Assembly (NCBI GenBank): GCA_964384025.1
Contig: CAYLJJ010000005.1
Span: forward strand, 56,571-120,570
DNA: 64,000 nucleotides
Reading direction: 5' to 3'
DNA from: CAYLJJ01 sp964384025
GTDB taxonomy: Bacteria > Myxococcota_A > Bradymonadia > UBA7976 > UBA1532
Made by a program: the position numbers and the translations under genes. The stretch's first letter is position 1. Each line of letters begins with the position of its first letter. Below, one piece after another: positions 8,038 through 17,052 of this stretch. Under the pieces are notes generated by a model, which searched no databases, was not told where the DNA came from, and saw only the letters and a list, made by a program, of their open reading frames with translations.

Positions 8038-9276
8038 ATGCTCCGTATCCTTCATACCGCAGATTGGCATCTGGGCGCCTCTATGCAGGGCGTCTCTCGC
8101 CAGGATGAACAGGCCCTCTTTTTAGAGTGGCTGGTGAGATTCCTGAGAGAAGAGCCTGTGGATCTATTGATCATCGCTGGGGATATCTTCGACAGCGGGC
8201 AGCCTTCTGCTGAAGCTCAACGCCTCTATTTTCGCTTTCTAGCCGAGGTCGCGCGCTCTAAGTTGGGGCAGGTGATAATCCTGAGCGGAACCCACGACTC
8301 CCCCAAGCGCCTCGAGGCCCCTCAAGATATCCTGGCAGCCATAGATGTACAGGTCCTGGGCTCTCCCGATCTCTCAGAACTCTCTCGTTCTCTTCTGCCC
8401 ATCAAGCGAGCAGGGGAGATTGTTGGAGTGGTCGCCGCTCTGCCCTTTATACATGAATATCGCTTGGGCATTCGCACCGCAGATCTCTCTCCAGGAGAGA
8501 TCCTGAAGGCGCTTGAGGCTCGCTTTAGCCAGCTCTATAGGGAGCTGGCTGATGAAGCGGAGGCGCGTTGGCCAGGTCTCCCTCTGCTGGCCTCTGGACA
8601 CCTGAGCTGCGTTGAGCCAGAGCCAGGAGACAGCGTCGTCCCTGTACATCAATCCAGTCGCGTTGGGGGTCTCTCTCGGGAGATTTTTGATCCTCGATAT
8701 TGTTATGTCGCTCTGGGACATATCCATCGCTGTCAGCACCTGCCCGACAGCCCCGCTTGGTACAGCGGCTCTCCTATCGCCTATAGCCGCGTGGAGTCTC
8801 GTAGCCCCCGGAGCTTGCTTCAGGTAGAGATCGAGGGGGAGGCTCAGGTACGCACCATCTCCGTACCCTGCTTTCGGCAGATTCATGAGCTCAAAGGCAG
8901 CTTCTACGAGGTGCTTAAGCAGGTGCTCGCCATCGAATGGTCTGATGAGCAGCTCACCCCCCTGGTCTTCGTTGAAGTGGAGGTCGATCGCTATGAGATC
9001 TCTCTGCGCCAGAAGCTGCTCTCTGCTCTAGAGGAGGGGGGCGGGGGGCCTCGGATCGTCGATGTACGGCAGCGACGCCTTAAGCCTGAGGCGGATGCCC
9101 TGGAGGATGCACCCCCGCTGCGAGAGATCTGCCCCGAAGAGGTCTTTGAGCGCCTCTGCCTGAGCCGTCAAGTTGAGATCGATGAGGAGCTGAGGATGAA
9201 CTTCCTGGAGGTGTTGGAGATGAGCGAGGAGCGCCTTGGGGATCATGAGCGCAGCTGGAAAGAGGGTGAGAGATGA
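8038..9276 (+). CDS. sbcD: Nuclease SbcD (Mre11 family)
   Basis: A 412-residue calcineurin-like phosphoesterase. Metal-binding motifs are TADWHLG (D9, H11), IIAGDIFDSG (D49), SGHLS and ALGHIHR. It forms the SbcCD complex with the next gene and cleaves hairpins and protein-blocked DNA ends during double-strand-break repair. The usual GNHD motif reads SGTHDS (Thr85 in place of the metal-bridging Asn). The start ATG follows TTTGGAGAG. Its stop overlaps the sbcC ATG (ATGA), a standard coupled pair. Confidence 0.93.
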   Translation: MLRILHTADWHLGASMQGVSRQDEQALFLEWLVRFLREEPVDLLIIAGDIFDSGQPSAEAQRLYFRFLAEVARSKLGQVIILSGTHDSPKRLEAPQDILAAIDVQVLGSPDLSELSRSLLPIKRAGEIVGVVAALPFIHEYRLGIRTADLSPGEILKALEARFSQLYRELADEAEARWPGLPLLASGHLSCVEPEPGDSVVPVHQSSRVGGLSREIFDPRYCYVALGHIHRCQHLPDSPAWYSGSPIAYSRVESRSPRSLLQVEIEGEAQVRTISVPCFRQIHELKGSFYEVLKQVLAIEWSDEQLTPLVFVEVEVDRYEISLRQKLLSALEEGGGGPRIVDVRQRRLKPEADALEDAPPLREICPEEVFERLCLSRQVEIDEELRMNFLEVLEMSEERLGDHERSWKEGER

Positions 9277-12200
9277 AGCTGCACCAGATCGGAATCGAGA
9301 ACCTCAACTCACTTTATGGAGCGCACAGCATCGATCTGGAGGGGGCACTGGGACAGCCCCCCCTCTTTCTCATCCAGGGCCCTACCGGATCAGGGAAATC
9401 TACGGTGATGGACGCCGTAAGCTTGGCGCTCTTTGGAGTTACTCCTCGCTTGATGCTGGAGCGGGGCAAGCCCAATACTGACAGTCGCCATGTAATGTCC
9501 AGGGGGACCGCGCGCTGCTCAGCAGAGCTGATCTTCAGTAAGATCGACTCCAACGGCCAACGCCTACGCTATAAGGCCAAATGGTCTGTCCATCGAGCAC
9601 GAAAGAAGCCTGATGGGAAACTGCAAGGTGTTCAACGCTCACTCTCTCGTTTGAGCCTGGAGAGAGATGCTTGGGAGATCCTTTGCTCAAGTAAGCAGCG
9701 TAAAGTTTATGGTCCCTTCTTCGATCAGATCCTAGATGGCCTCACCGTAGAAGATTTTAGACGCTCTGTGCTCCTGGCTCAGGGAGACTTCGCTGCCTTC
9801 TTGAGAGCTACAGAGGATGAGCGCGCGGCGATCCTAGAGCGGCTCACCGATACCTCTCTATATAAAGAGTTGGGGCGGCGAGCAGCTCTTCTTAAGCGCC
9901 TGGCTGAGCGTCGCGCTCAGAACCTCTCTTTACGCCTGAAGTCAGTCTCTCTGCTTTCAGCACCTGACGAGGAGGCTCTGTTCAAGGAAGAGGCAGAGCT
10001 GAGCCCCCGTCTAGAAGCAGCTCAGGCGGAGCGGAGACGCCTGAGCCTTCAGTTGGAATCTCGTCGTGGATTGGAGTCTCGTCAGGCAGAGCTTCAGATG
10101 GCTACACGAGAAGCTCAGGGGCGAGAGGATGCCTACACCAAACGCCAGGCTGACTTTGAACGCTTGGCGCGAGACAACAACCTCATGGAAGCGGTCGCCT
10201 CCCTAGAGCGCTGCATTCAAGGACGCAGCCAAGTAACCGAAGCTCAGCGACGCCTCCCAGAGCTTGAGCAGGAACATGCGCGTCTGCACGTAGAGGTTGA
10301 AGCCAAGCGCGTTGCGCTGAGAGAGGCCAGAGAGAAGCAAGAGGAAGCTGAGGCGCGGCAAGCGGAGCAGCTCCCAGAGCTGCATAAAGCGCGAGCACTG
10401 CGTCAAAGTTGGGCGCGAAGCCAGGAGGAGCTGGGTCATGCAGAGGAGGCTCTCAGTCGCTGTCAAGCAGCTCACTCTCAAGCTCAGCGCCTGGAGTCTC
10501 TTGAAGAGGAAGGGCTTGAAGGAGAGCGACGGCGAGGAGAGCAACGTGAGAAGCGCCTACGAGGGCTTCAAAGCGCTCAAGCGCTCCGAGATGAGCTGCC
10601 CAATCTACAGCGGCGCTGGCACGAGCTGCTGGAACGTGAGCAGAGGCTTCAGGAGCTGGAGGCGCGGATCCAACGGGAGACTCAGGCGCTGCGGAGCCTT
10701 CAGGGAGGGCAGCGTGGTCGCCTAGAGAGCCTGAGGGGACTAGAGATTCAGTTGCGTCCCCTTCAAGGGGCCTATGAACGCTGCTCACAGAACTTGAGAA
10801 GCTTCCTGAGCGTTGGGGTTGAGCCGGAAGCCCGCGCCGCAGAGCTGAGCGAGGAGCTTCGCCGAGAGGAGCGTTTGATCCATCAACTCCAGAAGACAGA
10901 CCACCTCAAGATCGCTCTCCTTCGCTTAGAGAGTGAACAGAGCGTTGAGGCGCGCAGCGAGCAGAACCTTCAAAGAGAGCTGCTTACGCTGCTTGGAGAG
11001 CAAGCTCCTCTGGAAGAGGAGGAGCGTGAGCGACGCGAGGCTCTCTTGGAGATGGAGCAGCGTTGTCGAGATTTGGAGCTGATTCTCTCTCTCTCCAAGC
11101 AACGTGAGCAGCTCCAAGAGGGGGAGCCCTGCCCCCTCTGTGGTGGCCTTGAGCACCCCCTCCTGAGATCAAATGAGCGGGAGGAGGAGGAGCGCAAACA
11201 GCGACTCTTAGCGCTGAGACAAGAGCAGCATCAGGAGGGGAAGAGGCAGAAACTGCTTGAGCTGCAGCTCAGGAACCTAAGCCAGACTCAAGCTCAGCTT
11301 AAGGGGCAGCTTAACGCGCATAAGGCGCTGGCGCGGCGCTCTAAAGAGCGCCTGCGTCTGGCTCAGGAGAGCCTTAAGCAGGCTCTAGAAGCAGTCGGGC
11401 TCGCGCATAACGCTCAACTAGAAGAGATCCAAGCTCGCTCTATCGCTGCTCAGGAGCGCTTGAATCAGGCTCAGAGAGAGCTTGAGGCTCTGGAGCAGGG
11501 CCTCAAAGAGCGACGAGGCTTAGAGCTGGAATTGAAATGGGGCCAAGCGGAGCAAGCTGCTCTTAAAGAGCAGGGACATAAGGGAGAGTTGGAGTTGAGC
11601 GCAGCCCGCGCTCGTCTGGGAGCTTGTCAAGAGAGCCGTCTGCGGGATCAAGAGGAGCTGAAGCGAGGGCAGGAGATGTTTCAGCAGCGCCTCGCTGAGC
11701 TGGGTCTAAGGGCTCAGAGAGCTGAGGCGCTGCTGGAGGCTCAGGCGAAGGTGAGCCTCTTAAAGTTAGAAGAGAGCGCCCATCAACGGGCTCAGGCTCA
11801 GCTTCAACAGGCAGAGCAGCGTCTGGTTGAACAGCGCCAAGAGCGTCTGAGCCTAGAGCGTCGAAGGGGAGAGCTTGAGGAGGCCCTTGAAGAGTGTCGG
11901 CTTAGAGCCAAGCGGGTCAGAGAACAGCTTGAGCGCGGGCTCTCAGGTGATCTAGAGGTTCTAGAGGCTCAACTCCAGGCGAACTGTCAGCGAGCGCGTC
12001 GTCAACGAGAGGAGCGGGAGGAGCAGCTGAGCGCTGAGCGAGAGCTTGAGCTGCGGGTCCAAGCTCAACAGGAGAGCCTGCTGTTTCAATTGGAGAAGCT
12101 GGAGCCAGCCCAAGAAAAGCGAGAACGGGAGCTGCGAGGGTTGTTGGAGGCCCTGAAGATCTTCGATGAAGAGCTGCTGCTGGCTCAGCGCCTGAGCCCC

Positions 12201-13013
12201 CAAACGAGAGAGCATCTCAAGGAGGAGAAGCAGCGCCTCTACGACGAGCGAACAGCTGCGCGGGCACGTAAAGAGCAAGCTCAGGAGGCCCTTGAGCGCT
12301 GTCTGCTGGAGGCCCCGATCCAAGATGATCGCTATAGCCTTGAGGATCTGGCGACGATGATCGCCGCAGAAGAGGAGAGCCTAGAGAGCTTGGGAGAGCG
12401 GCTCTTGATCCTCCGCAGCCAACTCAAGCAGCAGGAGGAGGGGCGCCAAGCTCATGAGGCGCTCCTGATCGAGCACAGCGAAGCACAGCAGGAGTTTGAG
12501 CAGCGAGATCGCCTCCATAGCCTTATCGGAGTGAGAGACGGGGATCGCTTTAAGCGCTTTGCCCAGGTCCTGAACCTCCAGGAGCTGATCGCCAAAGCCA
12601 ACCGTCACTTGGAACGCTTAGAGCCCCGCTACAGCTTGCGCCCCGATCGAGATGATGAGGGAGAGCTGCGCCTCAACTTTGTGATCTCAGACGGCCATCA
12701 GGCGGGAGCCGAACGTCCCATCAGCACCCTCTCAGGAGGAGAGTTTTTCCTGGTATCTTTGGCTCTGGCGCTCTCCCTGGCTGATTTTCGTACCTTACGT
12801 ATGCCGATGGAGACGCTCCTGCTGGATGAGGGCTTTGGGACCCTGGATGCAGAGACCTTGAATATAGCGATGCAGGCGCTGGAGGCGCTTCAGGGAGAGG
12901 GCACTCAGGTGGGCATCATCAGCCATGTGGAGGCCCTCAAAGAGCGCATCGACGCGAGGATCATCGTCGAGAAGCTGGGGGCTGGACGTTCGCATCTCTA
13001 TGTAGATGTCTGA
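9273..13013 (+). CDS. sbcC: Nuclease SbcC ATPase subunit (Rad50 family)
   Basis: A 1246-residue SMC-like ATPase. It has Walker A GPTGSGKST (residues 36-44), very long coiled-coil arms rich in E/Q/R/L, the zinc hook CPLC (C620, C623) between the arms, the signature STLSGGEFF, and Walker B TLLLDEGFGTLD followed by an ISHV H-loop. It tethers DNA ends and drives SbcD by ATP hydrolysis. The length is a little above the E. coli protein and fits the family. It is translationally coupled to sbcD. Confidence 0.95.
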   Translation: MKLHQIGIENLNSLYGAHSIDLEGALGQPPLFLIQGPTGSGKSTVMDAVSLALFGVTPRLMLERGKPNTDSRHVMSRGTARCSAELIFSKIDSNGQRLRYKAKWSVHRARKKPDGKLQGVQRSLSRLSLERDAWEILCSSKQRKVYGPFFDQILDGLTVEDFRRSVLLAQGDFAAFLRATEDERAAILERLTDTSLYKELGRRAALLKRLAERRAQNLSLRLKSVSLLSAPDEEALFKEEAELSPRLEAAQAERRRLSLQLESRRGLESRQAELQMATREAQGREDAYTKRQADFERLARDNNLMEAVASLERCIQGRSQVTEAQRRLPELEQEHARLHVEVEAKRVALREAREKQEEAEARQAEQLPELHKARALRQSWARSQEELGHAEEALSRCQAAHSQAQRLESLEEEGLEGERRRGEQREKRLRGLQSAQALRDELPNLQRRWHELLEREQRLQELEARIQRETQALRSLQGGQRGRLESLRGLEIQLRPLQGAYERCSQNLRSFLSVGVEPEARAAELSEELRREERLIHQLQKTDHLKIALLRLESEQSVEARSEQNLQRELLTLLGEQAPLEEEERERREALLEMEQRCRDLELILSLSKQREQLQEGEPCPLCGGLEHPLLRSNEREEEERKQRLLALRQEQHQEGKRQKLLELQLRNLSQTQAQLKGQLNAHKALARRSKERLRLAQESLKQALEAVGLAHNAQLEEIQARSIAAQERLNQAQRELEALEQGLKERRGLELELKWGQAEQAALKEQGHKGELELSAARARLGACQESRLRDQEELKRGQEMFQQRLAELGLRAQRAEALLEAQAKVSLLKLEESAHQRAQAQLQQAEQRLVEQRQERLSLERRRGELEEALEECRLRAKRVREQLERGLSGDLEVLEAQLQANCQRARRQREEREEQLSAERELELRVQAQQESLLFQLEKLEPAQEKRERELRGLLEALKIFDEELLLAQRLSPQTREHLKEEKQRLYDERTAARARKEQAQEALERCLLEAPIQDDRYSLEDLATMIAAEEESLESLGERLLILRSQLKQQEEGRQAHEALLIEHSEAQQEFEQRDRLHSLIGVRDGDRFKRFAQVLNLQELIAKANRHLERLEPRYSLRPDRDDEGELRLNFVISDGHQAGAERPISTLSGGEFFLVSLALALSLADFRTLRMPMETLLLDEGFGTLDAETLNIAMQALEALQGEGTQVGIISHVEALKERIDARIIVEKLGAGRSHLYVDV

Positions 13014-13035
13014 ACCTCTCTACTTTCTCTTTTTC

Positions 13036-13097
13036 AAGCACGAGAACACCCTGAGTTTTTGCTGTCTGGAAACTTCATCTTCTCAGGGTCTCGTGCT
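13036..13097 (+). terminator. Likely Rho-independent terminator after sbcC
   Basis: Inverted repeat (AGCACGAGA-ACACCCTGAG at 13037-13055, CTCAGGGT-CTCGTGCT at 13082-13097; one small bulge) with a ~26-nt loop and TTTT after the stem. It begins ~24 bases after the sbcC stop, the expected place for a terminator of the sbcDC operon. Confidence 0.55.
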
Positions 13098-13256
13098 TTT
13101 GCCTACCTCCTTACAAACACCCCAGTGGAGAACAAGCGGCAGGGGTGCCCGAGCTGTAGAACTCGTCAGGGAGAACGCTGAACCGCTCGAGGGGGTGAAG
13201 AGCGAGCTTGATGAGTCAGGGTTCAAAACTCAGGGGTCTCTCAAGGGGAGGGGGAT

Positions 13257-14972
13257 ATGTTCAAACGCAGCCTGATTTATTTTTGTCTGAGTCTCGCCTC
13301 GACCGGGTGTATGTCCGCTGGCGAAGAGGCAAACTCTGGGCAGCGCCGAGCTGGGCTGAGCAAGGCCCTCGGCGGGCAGCTTGGGGATTGGGACTACTGC
13401 AACTCGGGGGACTGCCTCAGGGGTGAAGGGGACTGTGACCTGGACAGCCACTGCCTGGGCGAGCTGGTCTGCGGCCGAGGCAAGGGTGCGCGCTTTGGCT
13501 TGTCCCCTCATCTGGATGTCTGCTGGCCCGCTCACTGTGAGGATGGCGTCCAGAATGTAGATGAGACCGGCTTGGATCTCGGAGGAGGTTGTGACGCCTG
13601 TTCAGGCAGCGCGCCCGGAGACTATGACCATTGCAGCGCGGCCTGCCCCTGCCCTCTTGGAGAGGGAGACTGTGACAGCGACGCAGACTGCGGCCCTGGC
13701 CTCATCTGTGGCGTCAAAAATGGGCCCCGCTTTGGCCTGCCCCGTGGGATGGACCTCTGCTGGCCTCCCCACTGTGAGGATGGGCGCCTCAGCGGTGACG
13801 AGCGAGGGGTGGATCTGGGGGGCTCCTGTGATGCCGGCTGCGATCCTGGGATCTTGGGGTCCTATGACTACTGCAGCGCGGCCTGCCCCTGCGCTGCGGG
13901 TCAAGGGGACTGTGATCTGGACAGCCACTGTGAGCCAAGCTTGGTCTGCGCCTCTGACGAGGGTCTCCGTTACGGCCTCTCCTCAGACATCGACATCTGC
14001 CGCCCTGCTGGCTGCTACAGCACCCTGTGGGGCTACTGCGCTGATGACTGCCCCTGCCTTGAGGGGGAGGGGGACTGCGATGGGGACAGCCACTGCAGCC
14101 CCGGACTCCTCTGTGGGAGCCAGAACGGCGCGGACTATGGCCGGGAGCCCAGCTTGGATCTTTGCGTGCCCCCGCCTGATCAGGTTCACTTTGCGGTGAT
14201 CGGTGACTACGGTGAGGCGGGGAATGCTGCAGCCCTCGTTGCCGCCCTCATTGAGTCGGTGGGGGTCGACTTCATTGTGACCACAGGCGACAACAACTAC
14301 GACGACGGCCTAGCCGAGCGCATTGATGACAACATCGGCCAGTACTTCTCCGCTTATATCGGAGGTTACCAAGGGAGCTACGGGCTGGGGGCTCTACACA
14401 ACCGCTTCTGGCCTGCCCTGGGCAACGCTGATTTAGACACAGATCTGGGGCAACCCTACCTGGACTACTTCAACCTCCCCGGGAATGAGCGCTACTACGA
14501 GGTCCGCCTCGGTCTCATACACCTCTTTGTCTTGAACTCCGATCCTCGCGAGCCCGATGGGGTTGATCTGGGCTCAGCTCAAGCGGATTGGCTCCAAAGC
14601 GCCCTGGGGGCCTCAGATGCCTGCCTGCGCATCGTCGTCCTACATCACCCCCCCTACACCTCAGCAGCACGCAGCGGTGGAGGCTCTGATTGGATGCGCT
14701 GGCCCTTCGCCGCCTGGGGGGCTGACTTCATCTTGGCAGGCCATGAGCACCTCTATGAGCGCTTAGAGGTAGAGGGCATTCCTTTGCTCATCTCAGGACT
14801 CGGTGGCAAGAGCCGCCACCTCTTCGGGGAGCCCATCCCCGAGTCTCAGGCCCGCCACCGCGACAGCTACGGCGCCCTCTTCATCCAAGCATCAGCAGCC
14901 ACAGTCCACTTTGAGTTTCGAGATATCTCTCAGGAGCTCATCGACAGCTACAGCGTCAGAGGCTGCCGCTGA
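13257..14972 (+). CDS. Lipoprotein with Cys-rich repeats and purple-acid-phosphatase-like metallophosphoesterase domain
   Basis: A 571-residue lipoprotein (STGC lipobox). Residues ~40-300 hold four similar Cys-rich modules built on the pattern DYC-x-CPC-GEGDCD-x-HC-LVCG. Residues ~305-560 are a metallophosphoesterase of the tartrate-resistant acid phosphatase type: VIGDYG, TTGDNNYDDG, PALGNADLDT, VVLHHPPYTS and ILAGHEHLYER. The standard GNHD is replaced by GNAD, so the usual catalytic His is missing. The other metal ligands, including the DNNYDDG block with the Tyr of purple acid phosphatases, are present. It probably acts as a surface phosphatase or a degenerate binding protein. The gene is relatively GC-rich. 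Confidence 0.8.
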   Translation: MFKRSLIYFCLSLASTGCMSAGEEANSGQRRAGLSKALGGQLGDWDYCNSGDCLRGEGDCDLDSHCLGELVCGRGKGARFGLSPHLDVCWPAHCEDGVQNVDETGLDLGGGCDACSGSAPGDYDHCSAACPCPLGEGDCDSDADCGPGLICGVKNGPRFGLPRGMDLCWPPHCEDGRLSGDERGVDLGGSCDAGCDPGILGSYDYCSAACPCAAGQGDCDLDSHCEPSLVCASDEGLRYGLSSDIDICRPAGCYSTLWGYCADDCPCLEGEGDCDGDSHCSPGLLCGSQNGADYGREPSLDLCVPPPDQVHFAVIGDYGEAGNAAALVAALIESVGVDFIVTTGDNNYDDGLAERIDDNIGQYFSAYIGGYQGSYGLGALHNRFWPALGNADLDTDLGQPYLDYFNLPGNERYYEVRLGLIHLFVLNSDPREPDGVDLGSAQADWLQSALGASDACLRIVVLHHPPYTSAARSGGGSDWMRWPFAAWGADFILAGHEHLYERLEVEGIPLLISGLGGKSRHLFGEPIPESQARHRDSYGALFIQASAATVHFEFRDISQELIDSYSVRGCR

Positions 14973-15207
14973 GGGCCCAGCGCCTCAGTAACCGCATCCA
15001 CTCAACCTCAAGGCCATCACCGATGCTTGAGGGTGAAGATCCATCCTCATCCTCTGCGGAGAGTCGCCGCTGAGATCCCTCTGGATATTTTCTAAGAAAT
15101 TTAGTTTTGTTGGATATCAGGATGGCATTTTTCTAGTATCTATCCCAGGATTCCAAACCTTTGGCACACAGTTCTCCTCGCAGAGGGAGAAACGAGAGGC
15201 TCCTAAG

Positions 15208-15780
15208 ATGTTGAAATACAGCGCCCTCTTCCTGCTCGCCACAACTTTGAGCTTTGGTTGCAATGACGATGATGACAGCGGTCCTGAAACCGGGACCCTC
15301 TCGGTGAGTCTCCAAGACGCCCCTGTAGAGGCGGAGAAGGTGGAGGTCACCATCTCAGAGATCTCTGTTCACTTCGTGCCTGCTGATAAGTCGGGGGAGC
15401 AGGCGGCTGGGGATGAAGAGGCCGCTGATCAGAGCGATGATCCTGAGAAGTCAGGTTGGCGCGCCATCCTCAAGGAGGAGGTCACTTTTGATCTCCTGAC
15501 CCTCAAGGACAACCCCAGCTTCATCGGCGAGCTGGATCTTGTAGAGGGCAAGGTGACTCAAATCCGGTTGTGGGTCTCTGAAACCACCCCCCCCAAGCTG
15601 ACCATCGGGGGAGAAGAGCATGAGATGGAGATGCCCTCAGGCAAGATCAAGATCGTGGGGAATTTCAGCATCGTCCCTGGGGAGGAGACCGCCATCAAGC
15701 TGGACTTTGACGCGGCAGAGTCAGTCGTGGAGAAGGGCAACGGGACATATAGCCTGAAGCCCACCATCAAGCTTCTCTGA
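15208..15780 (+). CDS. DUF4382 domain lipoprotein
   Basis: A 190-residue lipoprotein (lipobox SFGCND). It has a DUF4382 domain: GTLSVSLQDAPVEAEKVEVTI, SVHF, then after an acidic insert FDLLTL..., LVEGKVTQIRLWV and IVPGEETAIKLDFDAAESV. This family is a beta-sandwich found in extracytoplasmic lipoproteins of unknown function. The acidic insert (residues ~62-82) is unusual for its E/D/A bias. It is flanked by non-coding DNA on both sides, so probably monocistronic. Confidence 0.8.
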   Translation: MLKYSALFLLATTLSFGCNDDDDSGPETGTLSVSLQDAPVEAEKVEVTISEISVHFVPADKSGEQAAGDEEAADQSDDPEKSGWRAILKEEVTFDLLTLKDNPSFIGELDLVEGKVTQIRLWVSETTPPKLTIGGEEHEMEMPSGKIKIVGNFSIVPGEETAIKLDFDAAESVVEKGNGTYSLKPTIKLL

Positions 15781-15876
15781 TCCCCGCCCCTGAGGCCTGG
15801 CCCGCTCCCCTCAAGAAAATCACCTCCCCCTGCATTTTTTTGGGATCAAGAGTCACAGCGTTCTCCCTAAACTTCT

Positions 15877-16896
15877 CTACTTTCCCTTCTTCTTCTCTTT
15901 TTTCTCCTTGGTCTCTTCCGCAGGCTCGACCGGCTTGCGGATCTTGAACTCACCTTTATCGATCTTCTGAACCTGGATGACCGCAGCGTCTAGAGGAATG
16001 GCGATCTTAAAGCGGTACTTAGCGGGCTTCTTATCCTCTGTAAAACCCTTCTCCAGGATCTTCACATGATCATTGCCATAGAAGACAAAGGCGTGCTCGG
16101 GGCGAGGCTTATCCGCGAGGCGCCAACTGAGTTGGGCGAGGAGTTCAGCTACCATCACGAGACCCGCGTTCTCTGCACGGCTCTCATAGTCAGGCTCTTT
16201 GGGCTTCCCCTCCACCTCAACAATCGCCTCTACGATCAAGTTCTTGCTCTTGGGGTTGTATTGACCCGCCTCGATCAGCTCCTGCTTGATCTTCTGAAAG
16301 CGGGGGCCAAAGGAGTCCATCTTAAAAGCCATAAACTCTGTGCTCTCGATCTTTCCCTTCAACGCAGCTCTCATCTTTTTGGGGATCCTCAACTTTAGGG
16401 TAGCCTTGAAAGTCTTGAGAGCTTCAGAGAATTTCGCCTCACTGAGCGCCTTATCGCCCCGCTGATCCAGGAGCCGCGCGAGGGTACTGTGAGCCTCACT
16501 GCGCTTGTTCATCTCGATCGCTTTGCGTAGGAACTCCTCAGCCTTCTTTTCATCTTGCTCTACACAGGCTTCAGCTTGACGACGGTAGTTCTCCTCCAAG
16601 GCAGGCTTGAGCACCCCTTTGCGTCTGGCGTGCTTCGGGTTGCTGAACAGCGCATTGAGGATATCCGCCTCTTTCTCAAGTTGAGCTCCACGTTTATATA
16701 CCTGGGCTTTGCCCCAAAGAGCCGAGTAGTCATCAGGGTCCAAGGCGATCGCCTTGTCGAAGTTCTTGAGCGCTTCGTCATACTTTTGAGCCTGTAGAGC
16801 CTTACGCCCCTTGGCGATGAAGGCTGTACGCCCCTCCTCGCAGGCCATCAAGGCGAAGAGCCCCAGAGCGAATATCCACCAAAGATTGATCTTCAT
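15877..16896 (-). CDS. TPR-repeat lipoprotein
   Basis: A 339-residue lipoprotein (lipobox FALMACEE). At least two tetratricopeptide repeats are clear near the N-terminus (ALQAQKYDEALKNFDKAIALDP, then YSALWGKAQVYKRG), with weaker ones further on. The C-terminal third is a beta-containing domain that ends in a Lys/Glu tail (EETKEKKEKKKGK). TPRs mediate protein-protein contacts; this one would scaffold an envelope complex. No partner is obvious. A 156-bp divergent promoter region separates it from the M15-like gene. Confidence 0.7.
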   Translation of the reverse strand: MKINLWWIFALGLFALMACEEGRTAFIAKGRKALQAQKYDEALKNFDKAIALDPDDYSALWGKAQVYKRGAQLEKEADILNALFSNPKHARRKGVLKPALEENYRRQAEACVEQDEKKAEEFLRKAIEMNKRSEAHSTLARLLDQRGDKALSEAKFSEALKTFKATLKLRIPKKMRAALKGKIESTEFMAFKMDSFGPRFQKIKQELIEAGQYNPKSKNLIVEAIVEVEGKPKEPDYESRAENAGLVMVAELLAQLSWRLADKPRPEHAFVFYGNDHVKILEKGFTEDKKPAKYRFKIAIPLDAAVIQVQKIDKGEFKIRKPVEPAEETKEKKEKKKGK

Positions 16897-17052
16897 ATAT
16901 CCCTCTCATGCCACGATCCTGGGCTTCATCTGGGATACATCAGCCAGAGAAGGCGATCAATCCTCAAGCTCGATCTCTTAGAGAACTTTGGGAGACTTCA
17001 GCTTTGCTTTTGCTTTAGACTCTGCTTCCAAACAGTCCAAACGAGGAGAAAG

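Noticed and set aside
11137..11173. Many opposite-strand ORFs within sbcC
   Set aside because: They are shadow frames in a Glu/Leu/Arg-rich coiled-coil gene with strong coding-strand support (Walker motifs, zinc hook).
15006..15032. Terminator after the metallophosphoesterase gene
   Set aside because: A 7-bp stem (CCTCAAG/CTTGAGG) exists, but there is no T tract and the stem is short.
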